From assembly GCF_002911665.1 (NCBI RefSeq), contig NZ_MTBP01000006.1, forward strand, positions 141,763 to 205,762: a stretch of 64,000 nucleotides of DNA. Direction: 5' to 3'. The position numbers were made by a program, and so were the translations under genes. The notes under the pieces were generated by a model. It searched no databases and had not been told where the DNA came from. It worked only from the letters and a program-made list of their open reading frames with translations. The first letter of the stretch is position 1. The number at the start of each line of letters is the position of its first letter. Below, in pieces: positions 9,984-18,281 of the stretch. Source of the stretch: Actinomadura rubteroloni. GTDB taxonomy: Bacteria; Actinomycetota; Actinomycetes; Streptosporangiales; Streptosporangiaceae.

Positions 9984-9989
9984 TAGGGT
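9984..9989 (+). promoter_or_regulatory. -10 box of the LuxR-type regulator (leaderless)
   Basis: TAGGGT fits the actinobacterial TANNNT -10 pattern and lies 6 bases before the GTG at 9996, with no Shine-Dalgarno sequence. This is the arrangement expected for a leaderless mRNA. Confidence 0.6.
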
Positions 9990-9995
9990 GATCGC

Positions 9996-10655
9996 GTGGA
10001 CACTCCCATCCGCGTGCTCATCGTGGACGACGACGCGCTCGTGCGGACCGGGCTCTCGATGATCCTGTCCGGCGCCGGGGACATGACGGTCGTGGACAGC
10101 GTCGGGGACGGCGCCGAGGTCATCCCGGCCGTCAACCGGCACCGGCCCGACGTCGTCCTCATGGACATCCGGATGCCCCGGCTCGACGGGCTCGCCGCGA
10201 CCGAGCGGCTGCGGTCCCGCGCCGAGCCGCCGGAGATCATCATCTTGACCACGTTCGACACCGACGACCACATCGTCGGGGCGCTGCGCGCGGGCGCGGG
10301 CGGGTTCCTGCTCAAGGACACCCCGCCCGAGGAGATCCTGCGGGCCGTCCGCCGGGTCGCGGCCGGGGAGCCGATGCTGTCCCCGGACGTGCTGCGCCGC
10401 ATGATGACCTACGTCGCCGACACCGGCGCGGACCCGCGCCGCGAGCGCGCGACGGCGCTGCTGGACCGGCTCACCGGCGGCGAGCGCGCCGTCGCCGACC
10501 TGGTCGGCCTCGGCCGCACCAACGGCGAGATCGCCCGGGAGCTGTCGCTGAGCGTCGCGACGGTCAAGGCGCACGTGTCGCGCATCCTCGCCAAGCTGGA
10601 GCTGAACAACCGCGTCCAGGTGGCGCTGCTGGTGCGGGGCGTCGAGCCCGGCTAG
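9996..10655 (+). CDS. NarL/LuxR-family response regulator (orphan)
   Basis: DNA-binding two-component regulator of 219 aa. The receiver domain spans residues 1-120 with the acidic pocket DDD (11-13), phospho-acceptor D57 in VVLMDIRMP, the TTFDTDD switch region and the conserved Lys in FLLKDTPP. A LuxR-type helix-turn-helix follows (about 150-215) with NGEIARELSLSVATVKAHV. No histidine kinase is adjacent, so its signal partner is elsewhere. The start appears leaderless (TAGGGT 6 bases upstream). Its stop overlaps the stop of the convergent 1129-aa gene by 4 bases. Confidence 0.95.
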   Translation: MDTPIRVLIVDDDALVRTGLSMILSGAGDMTVVDSVGDGAEVIPAVNRHRPDVVLMDIRMPRLDGLAATERLRSRAEPPEIIILTTFDTDDHIVGALRAGAGGFLLKDTPPEEILRAVRRVAAGEPMLSPDVLRRMMTYVADTGADPRRERATALLDRLTGGERAVADLVGLGRTNGEIARELSLSVATVKAHVSRILAKLELNNRVQVALLVRGVEPG

Positions 10656-13600
10656 CCGCGCGCGGCGAACCAGGCGGCGGCGCGGGCGACGTCGGGGCCT
10701 TCGGTCCACAGGACGGCCGGGTCGTCGGGCATCATCAGCTCGCGCAGCCGGGTCCGGACGCCGGTGGACAGCGCCGGGCGGCCGGTGCCGGCGATCTCGG
10801 GCGGGACGTCGCCGGGTTCGCCGAAGCAGGCGTGCGCGGCGTCCGCGCGGGAGATCCCGGCGCGGTCGGCCAGGTCGAGCGCCCAGGCGGGGTCGGGCGG
10901 CAGCGGGCCGCGTTCGGCGAGCAGGCGGCCGAGGGCGGCGACGGCGTCCGGGGAGCCCCAGCCGTGGCGCAGCCGGGCGTTCCACTCCCAGCCGGGCGGG
11001 ACGGTGTCGGTGAACTCCCCGTCCGGCGTGTAGCGGAGCGCGGTGGCGGGGCGGTCGCCGCGCAGGATCACGAGCGCCGAGTCCGGCAGCCGCCACACCT
11101 CGCCGCCGTGGCCGTCGCCGGGTCCCGTGAGCCGCACCTCCGACCACCGGCCGGTGCCGTCGCCGAGCGGAGTCGCGGCCCAGGCGCTCAGCTCGTCCAG
11201 GTCGCGGGAGCGGGCGTAGGGCGTGACCCACGGCCAGACGACGCCGAGCGCGAGCGCGCCGAGCCGCAGGAACGGCAGCGGTCGGCGGTCGAGGTCGGGG
11301 AGGTCGGTGACGTGGACTTGTCCCGGCGGCCGTTGCATCGCCCGCTCCAGGACGTTCGCCAGCGCGCGTCCCCCGGCGACGATCCCGGTGAACCGGCGGA
11401 CGGGCGGGCCGGGCGCGGGCGCCAGCAGGTCCGGGACGCCCGGGAGGCCCAGCGCGGCGATCCGGTGCAGGCAGCGCGCCGCCAGCGCGGCCTGGTCCAG
11501 GACGGCCGTCCGCAGGCCCGGATCGGTGATCTCGGGCAGCAGGGCGTCCAGCCGCCGCGCGGCCTCCACCGGGCCGATCAGCGCCGCCTCGGCCAGTTCC
11601 CGCGCGGCGGCGCGGCCGATCCGGCGCAGCACGGCCGATCCGGCGGGGTCCACCGGCCGCAGATGCGGCCACCAGCCGGGCGGCGGGACCGGCGACCCGT
11701 CGCGCGCGACGGCCTGGACGATCCCGAACGGCACCCGGGCGGTCGCGGTGCCGTCCGGCGCGTGCAGGGTCAGCCGGCCGTCTCCGGCGCGCACGGTCGT
11801 GGGCCGGTCGGCGCCGGGGAACGTCACCTCGGCGGTCGCCGCCGGGGCGGGTCCGAGGTCGGCGGTGTCCGGGTCGCGGGTGAGCAGCGCGTCGCGGTCG
11901 TCGGTGACGCCGTCGATCCGCAGGGTGCGCCAGGCGCCCGCCGTCCGGTCGTAGGTGGATGTGCGCAGGGCCGTCCCGTCGTGCCAGAGCAGCGGGCCGT
12001 CGTACCGCGCGGGCGGTCTCCGGTCCGGGAACAGGGGCGGCACGGGGACGGGCTCGGCGAGCAGTTCGCCGTCCGGGCCGTAGACGCGGGCGCGGCCGAG
12101 ATAGTCGTCGGTGACGGTCAGGCGGTCACCGTGCTGGACGACCATCACCGGGTGGCTCGCCCGGACGGGCACGGGCCGTCCGAACGGGAAGGTCAGCTCG
12201 GCGGGCAGGCCGGTGCGCAGCGCGGCGGCCAGGGCGTCCACCGGGTCGGTGACCGTGAGACCGTCGGCGGCCTCGGGGAGGCCCGCGCAGGCGGCGGGCG
12301 CGAGTTCGGCGAGACCGTCGTCCAGGGCGGGCAGGCCGCCGCGCGCCGCCCGCTCGCGCGCGGCGTCGATCCGGGCGCGCAGCAGGGCGGGGATCGGGTC
12401 CTGCGCCGTCCGGATCCGGTCCAGGACGGTCGTGTAGTCGACGTTGGCGTACGTCCCGATGTCCCGGAGGAACTGGCCGAGGCGCAGGGAGAACACCTTC
12501 CGGGAGCCTTCGCCGTCGAGGCGGAAGGCGGCGAAGTCGGTCGCGGTGTTCCAGCCCGGGTCGCGGCCGGGTTCGGGTTCGGCGGTGCGGGCGACGTCGC
12601 GCGGCACGTCGGCGGACGGGACGCCCGGCGCGAGCGCGGCCCGCTCCAGCAGCCGCCGCAGCGCCGGTTCCGGGCAGCGGGCGCCGACCGTCGCGAACCA
12701 GGCGGCGGGGAGGACGGCCCCGGCGTCGGCGAGCATCCGAAGCCACAGCCACCGGGTCCGCTCGCCGTCCGGGCGGGGCCCGGCGGGCTCCGCCGCGACG
12801 AGCGCGGCCAGGTCCGCCGCGTCGGCGCGGGCCAGCGCGACCACGGCGGAGCGCACGGCCTCCCACACCTCGCGCGGCGCGGTCCGCAGCGCGCCGCTGC
12901 GCAGGAGGCTCGCGGCGTCCGGCGTCGTCCGGGGACGCCAGCACAGCTCGGGCGGCACTCCGGTGCGCAGCAGGTCCTCGTCCAGCAGGGCCGCCCAGGA
13001 CGGGCGCCAGCCGGGGGCGCGGCGCGCGACCTCGGCGCGCAGGGCCTCGACCTGCGCTTCGGGCAGGTGGTCCTGCTCCCACCAGGCCGGAAGGTGGTCG
13101 TAGACGCGCTCGACGGTGACGGCGTCGTCGGCGACCCAGACGCGGGCGTGCGTCCAGCGGCCCCGCTCCGGATCGGCCTCGGCCTCCCGCCAGGCCGTCA
13201 GCAGGTCGGACAGGTCGGGGTCGAGCCAGCCGCCGGACGCGGCGGCGTAGGCGAACCCGCGCCGCTCGTGGCCGACGTAGGCGGCCGTGACGGCGCCCGC
13301 CGCGCGCACCCATTCGACGACCGCGTCCAGCTCCGGGCCCGGCGCGGGCGCGGGCCGCTCGCGTTCGGCCGCGTCGCGCATCGCCAGCGCGAGCACGCCG
13401 CCGGCCTGGGCGGGATCGGCGAGCGGGACGCGGCGGCCCGGCGGCTCGCCCGTCCCCGCCGGGATCTCCGGACGCTCCGCGCCGGGGCCGACGCCCGCCC
13501 GCTCGGCGACGGCGAGGGCGGCCGTGACGTCCGGTGCGTCCGCCAGCGCCTCGATGACGGCCCGGTCCACGGTCCCGGCCCGCGCGGCGTCCAGCAGGGC

Positions 13601-14041
13601 TTCCAGGGCCGCGCCGGGGTCCTCCACGTCCGCCAGGTCGAGGTAGAGGTCCTCGGTGGTTCCGTCGACGTAAGCGACGCTGTCCGCCAGGTGCTCCGGG
13701 AGCGGCGCGTGGGACCAGGACGTGCCGTCCCACCACCGGACGAACCCCAGCCCGGAATCTTCGTCCAGGAGCCCGACGAGCAGGTCCCACGGCAGCCAGT
13801 CCGGTCCCCCGCCGAGGACGTCCACGGGCGGCGCGTGGAAGGCCGCCCTGCCGCTGCCGTACAGGACCGCGCGCCCGCCCGCGATCCGCGTGATCGCCCA
13901 CCAGCCGTCGCCGGTGTCGCGCAGCCGCAACCCGTCCGGCCGCACGTCGAACCCCGCGTAGGACAGCTCGGGGACCGCTGCGGCGAGGACGGCCATCGCG
14001 GCGGCCTCGGACCAGACGGCGTCGGGAGGGGGCAGGGGCAC
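10652..14041 (-). CDS. Large protein of unknown function (about 1129 aa)
   Basis: I do not recognise this protein. It is a soluble, Trp- and Asp-rich protein with no signal peptide or membrane segment. Near the N-terminus there is a GWWAITRIAGGRAVLYGSGRA segment and an FVRWWDGTSWSHAPL segment that resembles the WDG-x-x-W core of short DUF2510-type repeats. The middle contains KVFSLRLGQFLRDIGTY; the C-terminal half has repeated beta-rich stretches around VMVVQHGDRLTVTDDYLGRARV and LLWHDGTALRTSTYDR, compatible with a propeller-like fold (inference). The GTG at 14041 is preferred because GGAAGG lies 8 bases upstream; a TTG 11 codons earlier keeps the same frame. It stands alone on the minus strand. 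Confidence 0.8.
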   Translation of the reverse strand: MPLPPPDAVWSEAAAMAVLAAAVPELSYAGFDVRPDGLRLRDTGDGWWAITRIAGGRAVLYGSGRAAFHAPPVDVLGGGPDWLPWDLLVGLLDEDSGLGFVRWWDGTSWSHAPLPEHLADSVAYVDGTTEDLYLDLADVEDPGAALEALLDAARAGTVDRAVIEALADAPDVTAALAVAERAGVGPGAERPEIPAGTGEPPGRRVPLADPAQAGGVLALAMRDAAERERPAPAPGPELDAVVEWVRAAGAVTAAYVGHERRGFAYAAASGGWLDPDLSDLLTAWREAEADPERGRWTHARVWVADDAVTVERVYDHLPAWWEQDHLPEAQVEALRAEVARRAPGWRPSWAALLDEDLLRTGVPPELCWRPRTTPDAASLLRSGALRTAPREVWEAVRSAVVALARADAADLAALVAAEPAGPRPDGERTRWLWLRMLADAGAVLPAAWFATVGARCPEPALRRLLERAALAPGVPSADVPRDVARTAEPEPGRDPGWNTATDFAAFRLDGEGSRKVFSLRLGQFLRDIGTYANVDYTTVLDRIRTAQDPIPALLRARIDAARERAARGGLPALDDGLAELAPAACAGLPEAADGLTVTDPVDALAAALRTGLPAELTFPFGRPVPVRASHPVMVVQHGDRLTVTDDYLGRARVYGPDGELLAEPVPVPPLFPDRRPPARYDGPLLWHDGTALRTSTYDRTAGAWRTLRIDGVTDDRDALLTRDPDTADLGPAPAATAEVTFPGADRPTTVRAGDGRLTLHAPDGTATARVPFGIVQAVARDGSPVPPPGWWPHLRPVDPAGSAVLRRIGRAAARELAEAALIGPVEAARRLDALLPEITDPGLRTAVLDQAALAARCLHRIAALGLPGVPDLLAPAPGPPVRRFTGIVAGGRALANVLERAMQRPPGQVHVTDLPDLDRRPLPFLRLGALALGVVWPWVTPYARSRDLDELSAWAATPLGDGTGRWSEVRLTGPGDGHGGEVWRLPDSALVILRGDRPATALRYTPDGEFTDTVPPGWEWNARLRHGWGSPDAVAALGRLLAERGPLPPDPAWALDLADRAGISRADAAHACFGEPGDVPPEIAGTGRPALSTGVRTRLRELMMPDDPAVLWTEGPDVARAAAWFAARG

Positions 14042-14187
14042 GGGAGCAGCCTTCCATGATCGCGGCGCGGACAAGACCGTGGACGCTCGGCGCGACCCGA
14101 CGGTTCGGCCCGGACGCTACTTTCGGCCCGGCGCGAGCGACCTTCGGGCGATGCCCCGGCCCGGCCGTCCCGGCGAGGCTGGACCGC

Positions 14188-15078
14188 ATGATCGAAGTGA
14201 CCGGCCTCAGCAAGCGGTACGGGGACGTCACGGCCGTCCACGGGATGACGTTCGCGTGCGCGCCCGGCACCGTCACCGGGTTCCTCGGCCCGAACGGCGC
14301 CGGAAAGTCCACGACCATGCGGATGATCTGCGGGATGACGCCGCCGACGTCGGGCACCGCGACCGTCGCGGGCACCGAGTACCGGCGGATCGCCAACCCG
14401 GCCCGGCACGTCGGCGTCCTGCTCGACCCGGCCGCGCAGCACGGCGGGCGGACCGGACGCGAGACGCTCGCCCTCACCGCCCGGCTCATCGGCGTCCCGC
14501 CCCGGCGCGCGGACGCGATGCTCGACATGGTGGGCCTGGCGGGCAAGCCCGCGCGGCGGCCCGTCCGGGCGTACTCGCTCGGCATGCGGCAGCGGCTCGG
14601 GATCGCGCAGGCGCTGCTCGGCGACCCGTCCGTCCTGATCCTGGACGAGCCCGCCAACGGCCTCGACCCCGAGGGCATCCGCTGGATGCGGACGCTGCTG
14701 CGCGGGTTCGCCGACAAGGGCGGCACCGTGCTGCTGTCGTCGCACCTGCTGCGCGAGGTCGAGGCGGTCGCGGACCGGTTCGTCGTCGTCGCGCGGGGCC
14801 GCGTCGTCGCGCAGGGCACCGCCGCCGACCTGCTGGCCGGACGCGCCGGGACGCTCGTGCGCGGCCTCGACCCGGCGGCCCTCGCCGCCGCGCTCGCCGC
14901 CGCCGGCCTGCCCGCCGCCCCGGACCCGTCCGGCGCGTTCACCGTCGCCGCCGACGCGGCGCGGGTGGGCCGCGCCGCCGCCGCGGCCGGTGCCGTCCTG
15001 GTGGAGCTGCGGCCCGCCGGGGACGGCCTGGAAGACCTGTTCCTGTCCCTCACCGCCGACCGGGAGCCCGTCGCATGA
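14188..15078 (+). CDS. ABC transporter ATP-binding protein
   Basis: ATPase subunit of a type-2 (drug/bacitracin-type) ABC exporter, about 296 aa. Walker A GPNGAGKS at residues 34-41, signature YSLGMRQRLGIAQAL, Walker B VLILDEPANGLDPEG and the H-loop LLSSHLLREVEAV are all intact, so it should hydrolyse ATP. A C-terminal extension after about residue 220 is typical of the family. It overlaps the permease gene by 4 bases (ATGA). The sequence GAGGCT ends 7 bases before the ATG and there is no clear RBS, so the mRNA may be leaderless. Confidence 0.93.
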   Translation: MIEVTGLSKRYGDVTAVHGMTFACAPGTVTGFLGPNGAGKSTTMRMICGMTPPTSGTATVAGTEYRRIANPARHVGVLLDPAAQHGGRTGRETLALTARLIGVPPRRADAMLDMVGLAGKPARRPVRAYSLGMRQRLGIAQALLGDPSVLILDEPANGLDPEGIRWMRTLLRGFADKGGTVLLSSHLLREVEAVADRFVVVARGRVVAQGTAADLLAGRAGTLVRGLDPAALAAALAAAGLPAAPDPSGAFTVAADAARVGRAAAAAGAVLVELRPAGDGLEDLFLSLTADREPVA

Positions 15079-15848
15079 CCGCCCTCGCCGTCTCCCCCGC
15101 CGCCGCCCCGCCCCGGCCGTCCCTGGCCCGGCTCACCGGCGTCGAACTGCGCAAGATGACCGACACGCGCGCGGGCCGCTGGCTGCTCGCGCTCGTCGCG
15201 CTGACCGGCGTCGTGTCCGTGCCGATCGTCATCGCCACCTCGCCCGGCCGCGACCAAGGCCTCCAGGACATGTTCTCCATCGCGCAGCTCGGCCCGCAGC
15301 TCCTGCTGCCCGTGGTCGGGATCCTTGCGGTGACGGCCGAGTGGTCGCAGCGGACGGCGCTGACGACGTTCGCGCTCGTGCCCGTCCGGTGGCGGGTCGC
15401 GGTCGCCAAGCTCCTCGCCGGGGCGGTGCTCGGGCTGGCGTCCCTGCCGGTCACGCTCGCCACGGCCGTCGCGGGACGCGGCGCGGGCGGGCTCGTCGGA
15501 CGGTCCGAAGGCTCCTGGCACCTTCCGTCGTTCGTCGTCGGGACGGCCGCGCTCCTCGCCGTCACCGGCGTCCTCACCGGGATGGCGTTCGGGATGCTGC
15601 TGATGAACACCCCGCTCGCGATCACGCTGAACTTCGTCCTGCCCGTCGCGCTGACGACGCTCACCCAGACCGTCCACCGGCTGCGCGGCCCGCTCGGCTG
15701 GGTCGACCTGAGCCGGGCGACCGAGCCGCTGAGCGACGTCGGCGTCACGTCCGGCGAGTGGGCGCGGGTCGCGACGGCGCTCGCGGTGTGGCTGGCGGTC
15801 CCGCTCGCGGCGGGCGTCGTCCGGCTGAACCGGCGCGAGATCAATTGA
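15075..15848 (+). CDS. ABC transporter permease
   Basis: Membrane subunit paired with the preceding ATPase; the ATG overlaps the ATPase stop. About 257 aa with roughly six hydrophobic segments, starting with a cytoplasmic N-terminus and VELRKMTDTRAGRWLLALVALTGVV, the typical entry of ABC-2 type permeases. Helices follow around LLLPVVGILAVTAEW, LLAGAVLGLASLPVTLA, ALLAVTGVLTGMAFGMLL and the C-terminal LAVWLAVPLAAGVV. The substrate cannot be read from the sequence. Confidence 0.9.
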   Translation: MTALAVSPAAAPPRPSLARLTGVELRKMTDTRAGRWLLALVALTGVVSVPIVIATSPGRDQGLQDMFSIAQLGPQLLLPVVGILAVTAEWSQRTALTTFALVPVRWRVAVAKLLAGAVLGLASLPVTLATAVAGRGAGGLVGRSEGSWHLPSFVVGTAALLAVTGVLTGMAFGMLLMNTPLAITLNFVLPVALTTLTQTVHRLRGPLGWVDLSRATEPLSDVGVTSGEWARVATALAVWLAVPLAAGVVRLNRREIN

Positions 15849-15923
15849 GCGGACCGCGCCGATCATGCCCGGTTGTCGCGTTCCGGTGGCGGACGGCCCG
15901 GTCACGGCTGCACAATGCCCCGC

Positions 15924-16496
15924 ATGCCCAGCAGTGATCTTTTCCAGACGCCGCGGCGCGTGCTCCGCCCCGGAACGACGGTCGAGGACGTGGACGCCCT
16001 CGCGCAGCTCCTGCGCTGGCCCATGACCGGCGTGACCGAGCGCGACCGCGCCGCCGGGACCGACGGCCGGGTCACCTGGCAGGCCGACGGCCCCGCGCTG
16101 CACTACGGCGAGGACGCGATGTTCGGCATCGGCCACTACCGGCTGGCGGGCGGGCGCCAGGCGGTGGAGGCCGTCGCCGGGCAGGCCGCCGAGGCGCTCG
16201 ACGCGTGGACCGTCAAGGAGCTGTGCGCGGCCGTGGACGACGCGCCCGACGCCCGCGCCCGCGGGCAGGCGATGCTCCGCCTCGGCCTGGCCGCCCACGA
16301 GTTCGACGACGAGGTCCACCGCCGCATCGCCGCCGCGCTCGCCGACGACGACCCCCGCATCCGGTACGCGGCGCTGTTCGCCGCGTCCTACAGCGGCTAC
16401 GGCCAGTTCGGCGGGAAGATCGCCGGGATGGCCGCGGGCGACCCCGAGGGGTTCGTGCGGGACCGCGCCGCCGCCATCGCGCACGTGCGCCGCTGA
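15924..16496 (+). CDS. Small HEAT-like protein of unknown function
   Basis: About 190 aa from ATG 15924; an in-frame ATG at 15915 is possible. There is no clear RBS, and CACAAT sits 7 bases before 15924, so a leaderless start is likely. The protein is soluble and acidic. The C-terminal part (ARGQAMLRLGLAA, HRRIAAALADDDPRIRYAALFAAS, DRAAAIAHVRR) looks like two or three HEAT-type helical pairs. I cannot assign a function. It lies between the ABC pair and the DsbC-like gene with independent spacing. Confidence 0.75.
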   Translation: MPSSDLFQTPRRVLRPGTTVEDVDALAQLLRWPMTGVTERDRAAGTDGRVTWQADGPALHYGEDAMFGIGHYRLAGGRQAVEAVAGQAAEALDAWTVKELCAAVDDAPDARARGQAMLRLGLAAHEFDDEVHRRIAAALADDDPRIRYAALFAASYSGYGQFGGKIAGMAAGDPEGFVRDRAAAIAHVRR

Positions 16497-16564
16497 CCTG
16501 CGGCGATTCCCGTCCGCGCGAGCCGGGTACATCCACCGGGTACCGACTTCGGGGGGATGCGGAC

Positions 16565-16999
16565 ATGGCGGATGTGCGGTTCGGCGAGCTGCCGCTCGAC
16601 CTGGCCTTCACCGACGTGCGCGGCGACGGGTCGCGGCGGCTCGCGCTGTTCGGCGACCCGCGCGACCCGAACACGCGGGCGCTGGTCCGCGACGAGCTGT
16701 CGCGCGTCGGGGACGTGACCGTCCACACGCTGCTGCTGCCGCTGGAGATCTATCCGGGCTCCGACGACACGGCTCGGCGGATCTGGGCCGCGCCCGACCG
16801 CGCCGCCGCCTGGTACGCGTGGATGACCGACGAGACGCCGCCGCCCGACGACCCGGACCCGCACACGCCGCTGGCCCGGCTCCGGCTGGCCGCCGAGGAG
16901 CTTCAGGTGATCTCCACGCCCACGCTGGTGTTCGAGAGCGGCGAGATGATGGCCGGGGCCACCCCGGCGCGGGAGATCGAGGCGATGCTGTCGGCCTGA
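16565..16999 (+). CDS. DsbC-like thioredoxin-fold protein lacking catalytic cysteines
   Basis: 144 aa, ATG start. The order of segments follows the catalytic domain of DsbC: RLALFGDPRDPNT (residues 25-37), then LLLPLEIYPGSDDTARRIWAAPD, then the cis-proline segment ISTPTLVFESGEMMAGATP and the final helix AREIEAML. In DsbC the first segment carries CGYC; here the two cysteine positions are D34 and T37, and the protein has no cysteine at all. It therefore cannot be a thiol isomerase, yet the substrate-groove features are kept. It has no signal peptide, so it is cytoplasmic. Its last 97 bases overlap the convergent acetyltransferase gene. The function is unknown. Confidence 0.8.
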   Translation: MADVRFGELPLDLAFTDVRGDGSRRLALFGDPRDPNTRALVRDELSRVGDVTVHTLLLPLEIYPGSDDTARRIWAAPDRAAAWYAWMTDETPPPDDPDPHTPLARLRLAAEELQVISTPTLVFESGEMMAGATPAREIEAMLSA

Positions 17000-17493
17000 C
17001 CGGCGTCCGCGCGGTCGGCGGCGAAGTGGACCGCGCCGCCCGGGTCGTGCCGCACGCGGCGCATCCCGAGCCGTCCGGCGACCTCGGCCGTGACCGCGCC
17101 GTCGACCTCGGCGGTGACGCGGCGCAGGCCCGTCGCCGTGAACGCGTGGCCGAGCAGCGCCCCGGCCGCCTCCTCGGCGAGCCCGCGTCCCCACCGGTCC
17201 GGCTCCAGGCTCCAGACGATCTCGGCGGCGCGGTCGCCGTGCGCGCGCAGCCCCGCGACGCCGAGCAGCGGCCCGCCGCCGACCGGGCGCAGCGTCCACA
17301 GGCCGTAGCCGCGCAGCGCGAACCCGCGCTCGCTGGCCGCGATGATCTCGGTGACCGCCGGCCCGGTCACGCCGCGCGCCCCGGGCAGGTGCTCCCGGAC
17401 GAGCGGCCCGGTCCAGTGCGCGAGCAGCCGGCGGCGGTCGCTCATGCTCACCGGCGCCAGCGTCAGCCGGGCCGTGCGCAGGACGTCACGCAT
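16903..17493 (-). CDS. GNAT-family acetyltransferase (RimJ/RimL type)
   Basis: Acetyl-CoA dependent N-acetyltransferase of unknown substrate, 196 aa. It opens with LRTARLTLAPVS, the usual beta-1 of RimJ/RimL-like proteins, and has IVWSLEPDRWGRGLAEEAAGALL, containing the Q/RxxGxG/A-type acetyl-CoA loop (RWGRGLA). The ATG at 17493 overlaps the end of the upstream AhpD-like gene by 8 bases, so the two are probably co-translated. The last 30-odd residues are encoded antisense to the end of the DsbC-like gene and look like a non-conserved tail. Confidence 0.88.
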   Translation of the reverse strand: MRDVLRTARLTLAPVSMSDRRRLLAHWTGPLVREHLPGARGVTGPAVTEIIAASERGFALRGYGLWTLRPVGGGPLLGVAGLRAHGDRAAEIVWSLEPDRWGRGLAEEAAGALLGHAFTATGLRRVTAEVDGAVTAEVAGRLGMRRVRHDPGGAVHFAADRADAGQADSIASISRAGVAPAIISPLSNTSVGVEIT

Positions 17494-18133
17494 CGCGGTC
17501 CGGCCAGTCGGGCGCCTTCTCCCCCGCCGGGACGCCCGTCCGGAACACGCGCATCTGCAACGCGAGCCCCGCGTAATAGCCGACCAGCGTCACCAGCTCG
17601 ACCAGCGCCGCGCGGCCGAGCGCCGCGATGGCCTCGGTGTAGACGGCGTCGCCGAGATCGCCGTCGGCCGAGAGCTGCCGGGCCGCCTCGTACACCACGC
17701 GCTCGCGGACGTCGGCCAGCAGCGGCGCGCGGCCCTCGCGCAGCGCGGTCAGCTCGTCCTCGGTGAGCCCGGCTCGGCGGCCGAGCCGCTCGTGCGCGTA
17801 CCACTCGAAGTCCGACCGCCAGTGCCCGGCGACGACGAGCGTCGCGATCTCCCGCTCGCGCCGGGTGAACGCGGTGCGGTGGCGGAGCGCGGCGCCCAGC
17901 TCCTGCAAGGGCATCCCGACGTGCGGGGTGTAGAGCATGGCGTTGAACGGGCCGTGGAGCCTGCCCTCGTCGTCGGCCACCGCGAACGGCGCGGCACGGT
18001 CCCCGCGCGGCCCCTCCGTGATCGCCGTGTAGACGTCGCGCTGCTCCTCGCTGAGGAGGGCGGGACGGAGGGCGGGCAGCCGCCCGCCGTCGGGGTGCTG
18101 ATCCGGACGGCCATCGCGCAGAGGCTCGATCAC
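17486..18133 (-). CDS. Carboxymuconolactone decarboxylase / AhpD-like protein
   Basis: All-helical protein of the CMD/AhpD fold, about 215 aa. The core is FTRREREIATLVVAGHWRSDFEWYAHERLGR, containing the EWxxH motif typical of the group, followed by AYAALGRAALVELVTLVGYY-type helices. The peroxidase CxxC of AhpD is absent, so a redox role is unlikely and the substrate is unknown. GTG 18133 is chosen because a promoter (TTGAGC, 17 bases, TAGCGT) ends 7 bases before it; GTG 18142 and TTG 18169 are in frame but would lie inside that promoter. It is coupled to the downstream GNAT gene. Confidence 0.88.
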   Translation of the reverse strand: MIEPLRDGRPDQHPDGGRLPALRPALLSEEQRDVYTAITEGPRGDRAAPFAVADDEGRLHGPFNAMLYTPHVGMPLQELGAALRHRTAFTRREREIATLVVAGHWRSDFEWYAHERLGRRAGLTEDELTALREGRAPLLADVRERVVYEAARQLSADGDLGDAVYTEAIAALGRAALVELVTLVGYYAGLALQMRVFRTGVPAGEKAPDWPDRDA

Positions 18134-18140
18134 CCCTTGC

Positions 18141-18169
18141 ACGCTAGGCGCTGGACGGCGGGCGCTCAA
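18141..18169 (-). promoter_or_regulatory. Promoter for a leaderless AhpD-like/GNAT operon
   Basis: On the minus strand, TTGAGC (-35) is followed after exactly 17 bases by TAGCGT (-10, fits TANNNT), then 7 bases, then the GTG start at 18133. This predicts transcription starting at or next to the GTG. Confidence 0.55.
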
Positions 18170-18281
18170 GCCCCTGTCCGCTATGTGAAACCATCAGCTC
18201 ACGGCGGCGTAGCGAATCCGTAACACCTCACGGTCAAGGTGAGTCAGTACACGTTCACCGTCACCGGAAGGAACGTCCGCC

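Noticed and set aside
7575..11672. Minus-strand open frame of 1365 codons across opcA, pgl, the L,D-transpeptidase and the regulator
   Set aside because: Pure Arg/Ala/Pro/Gly shadow of four well-supported genes; no domain, and high-GC bias leaves such frames open by chance.
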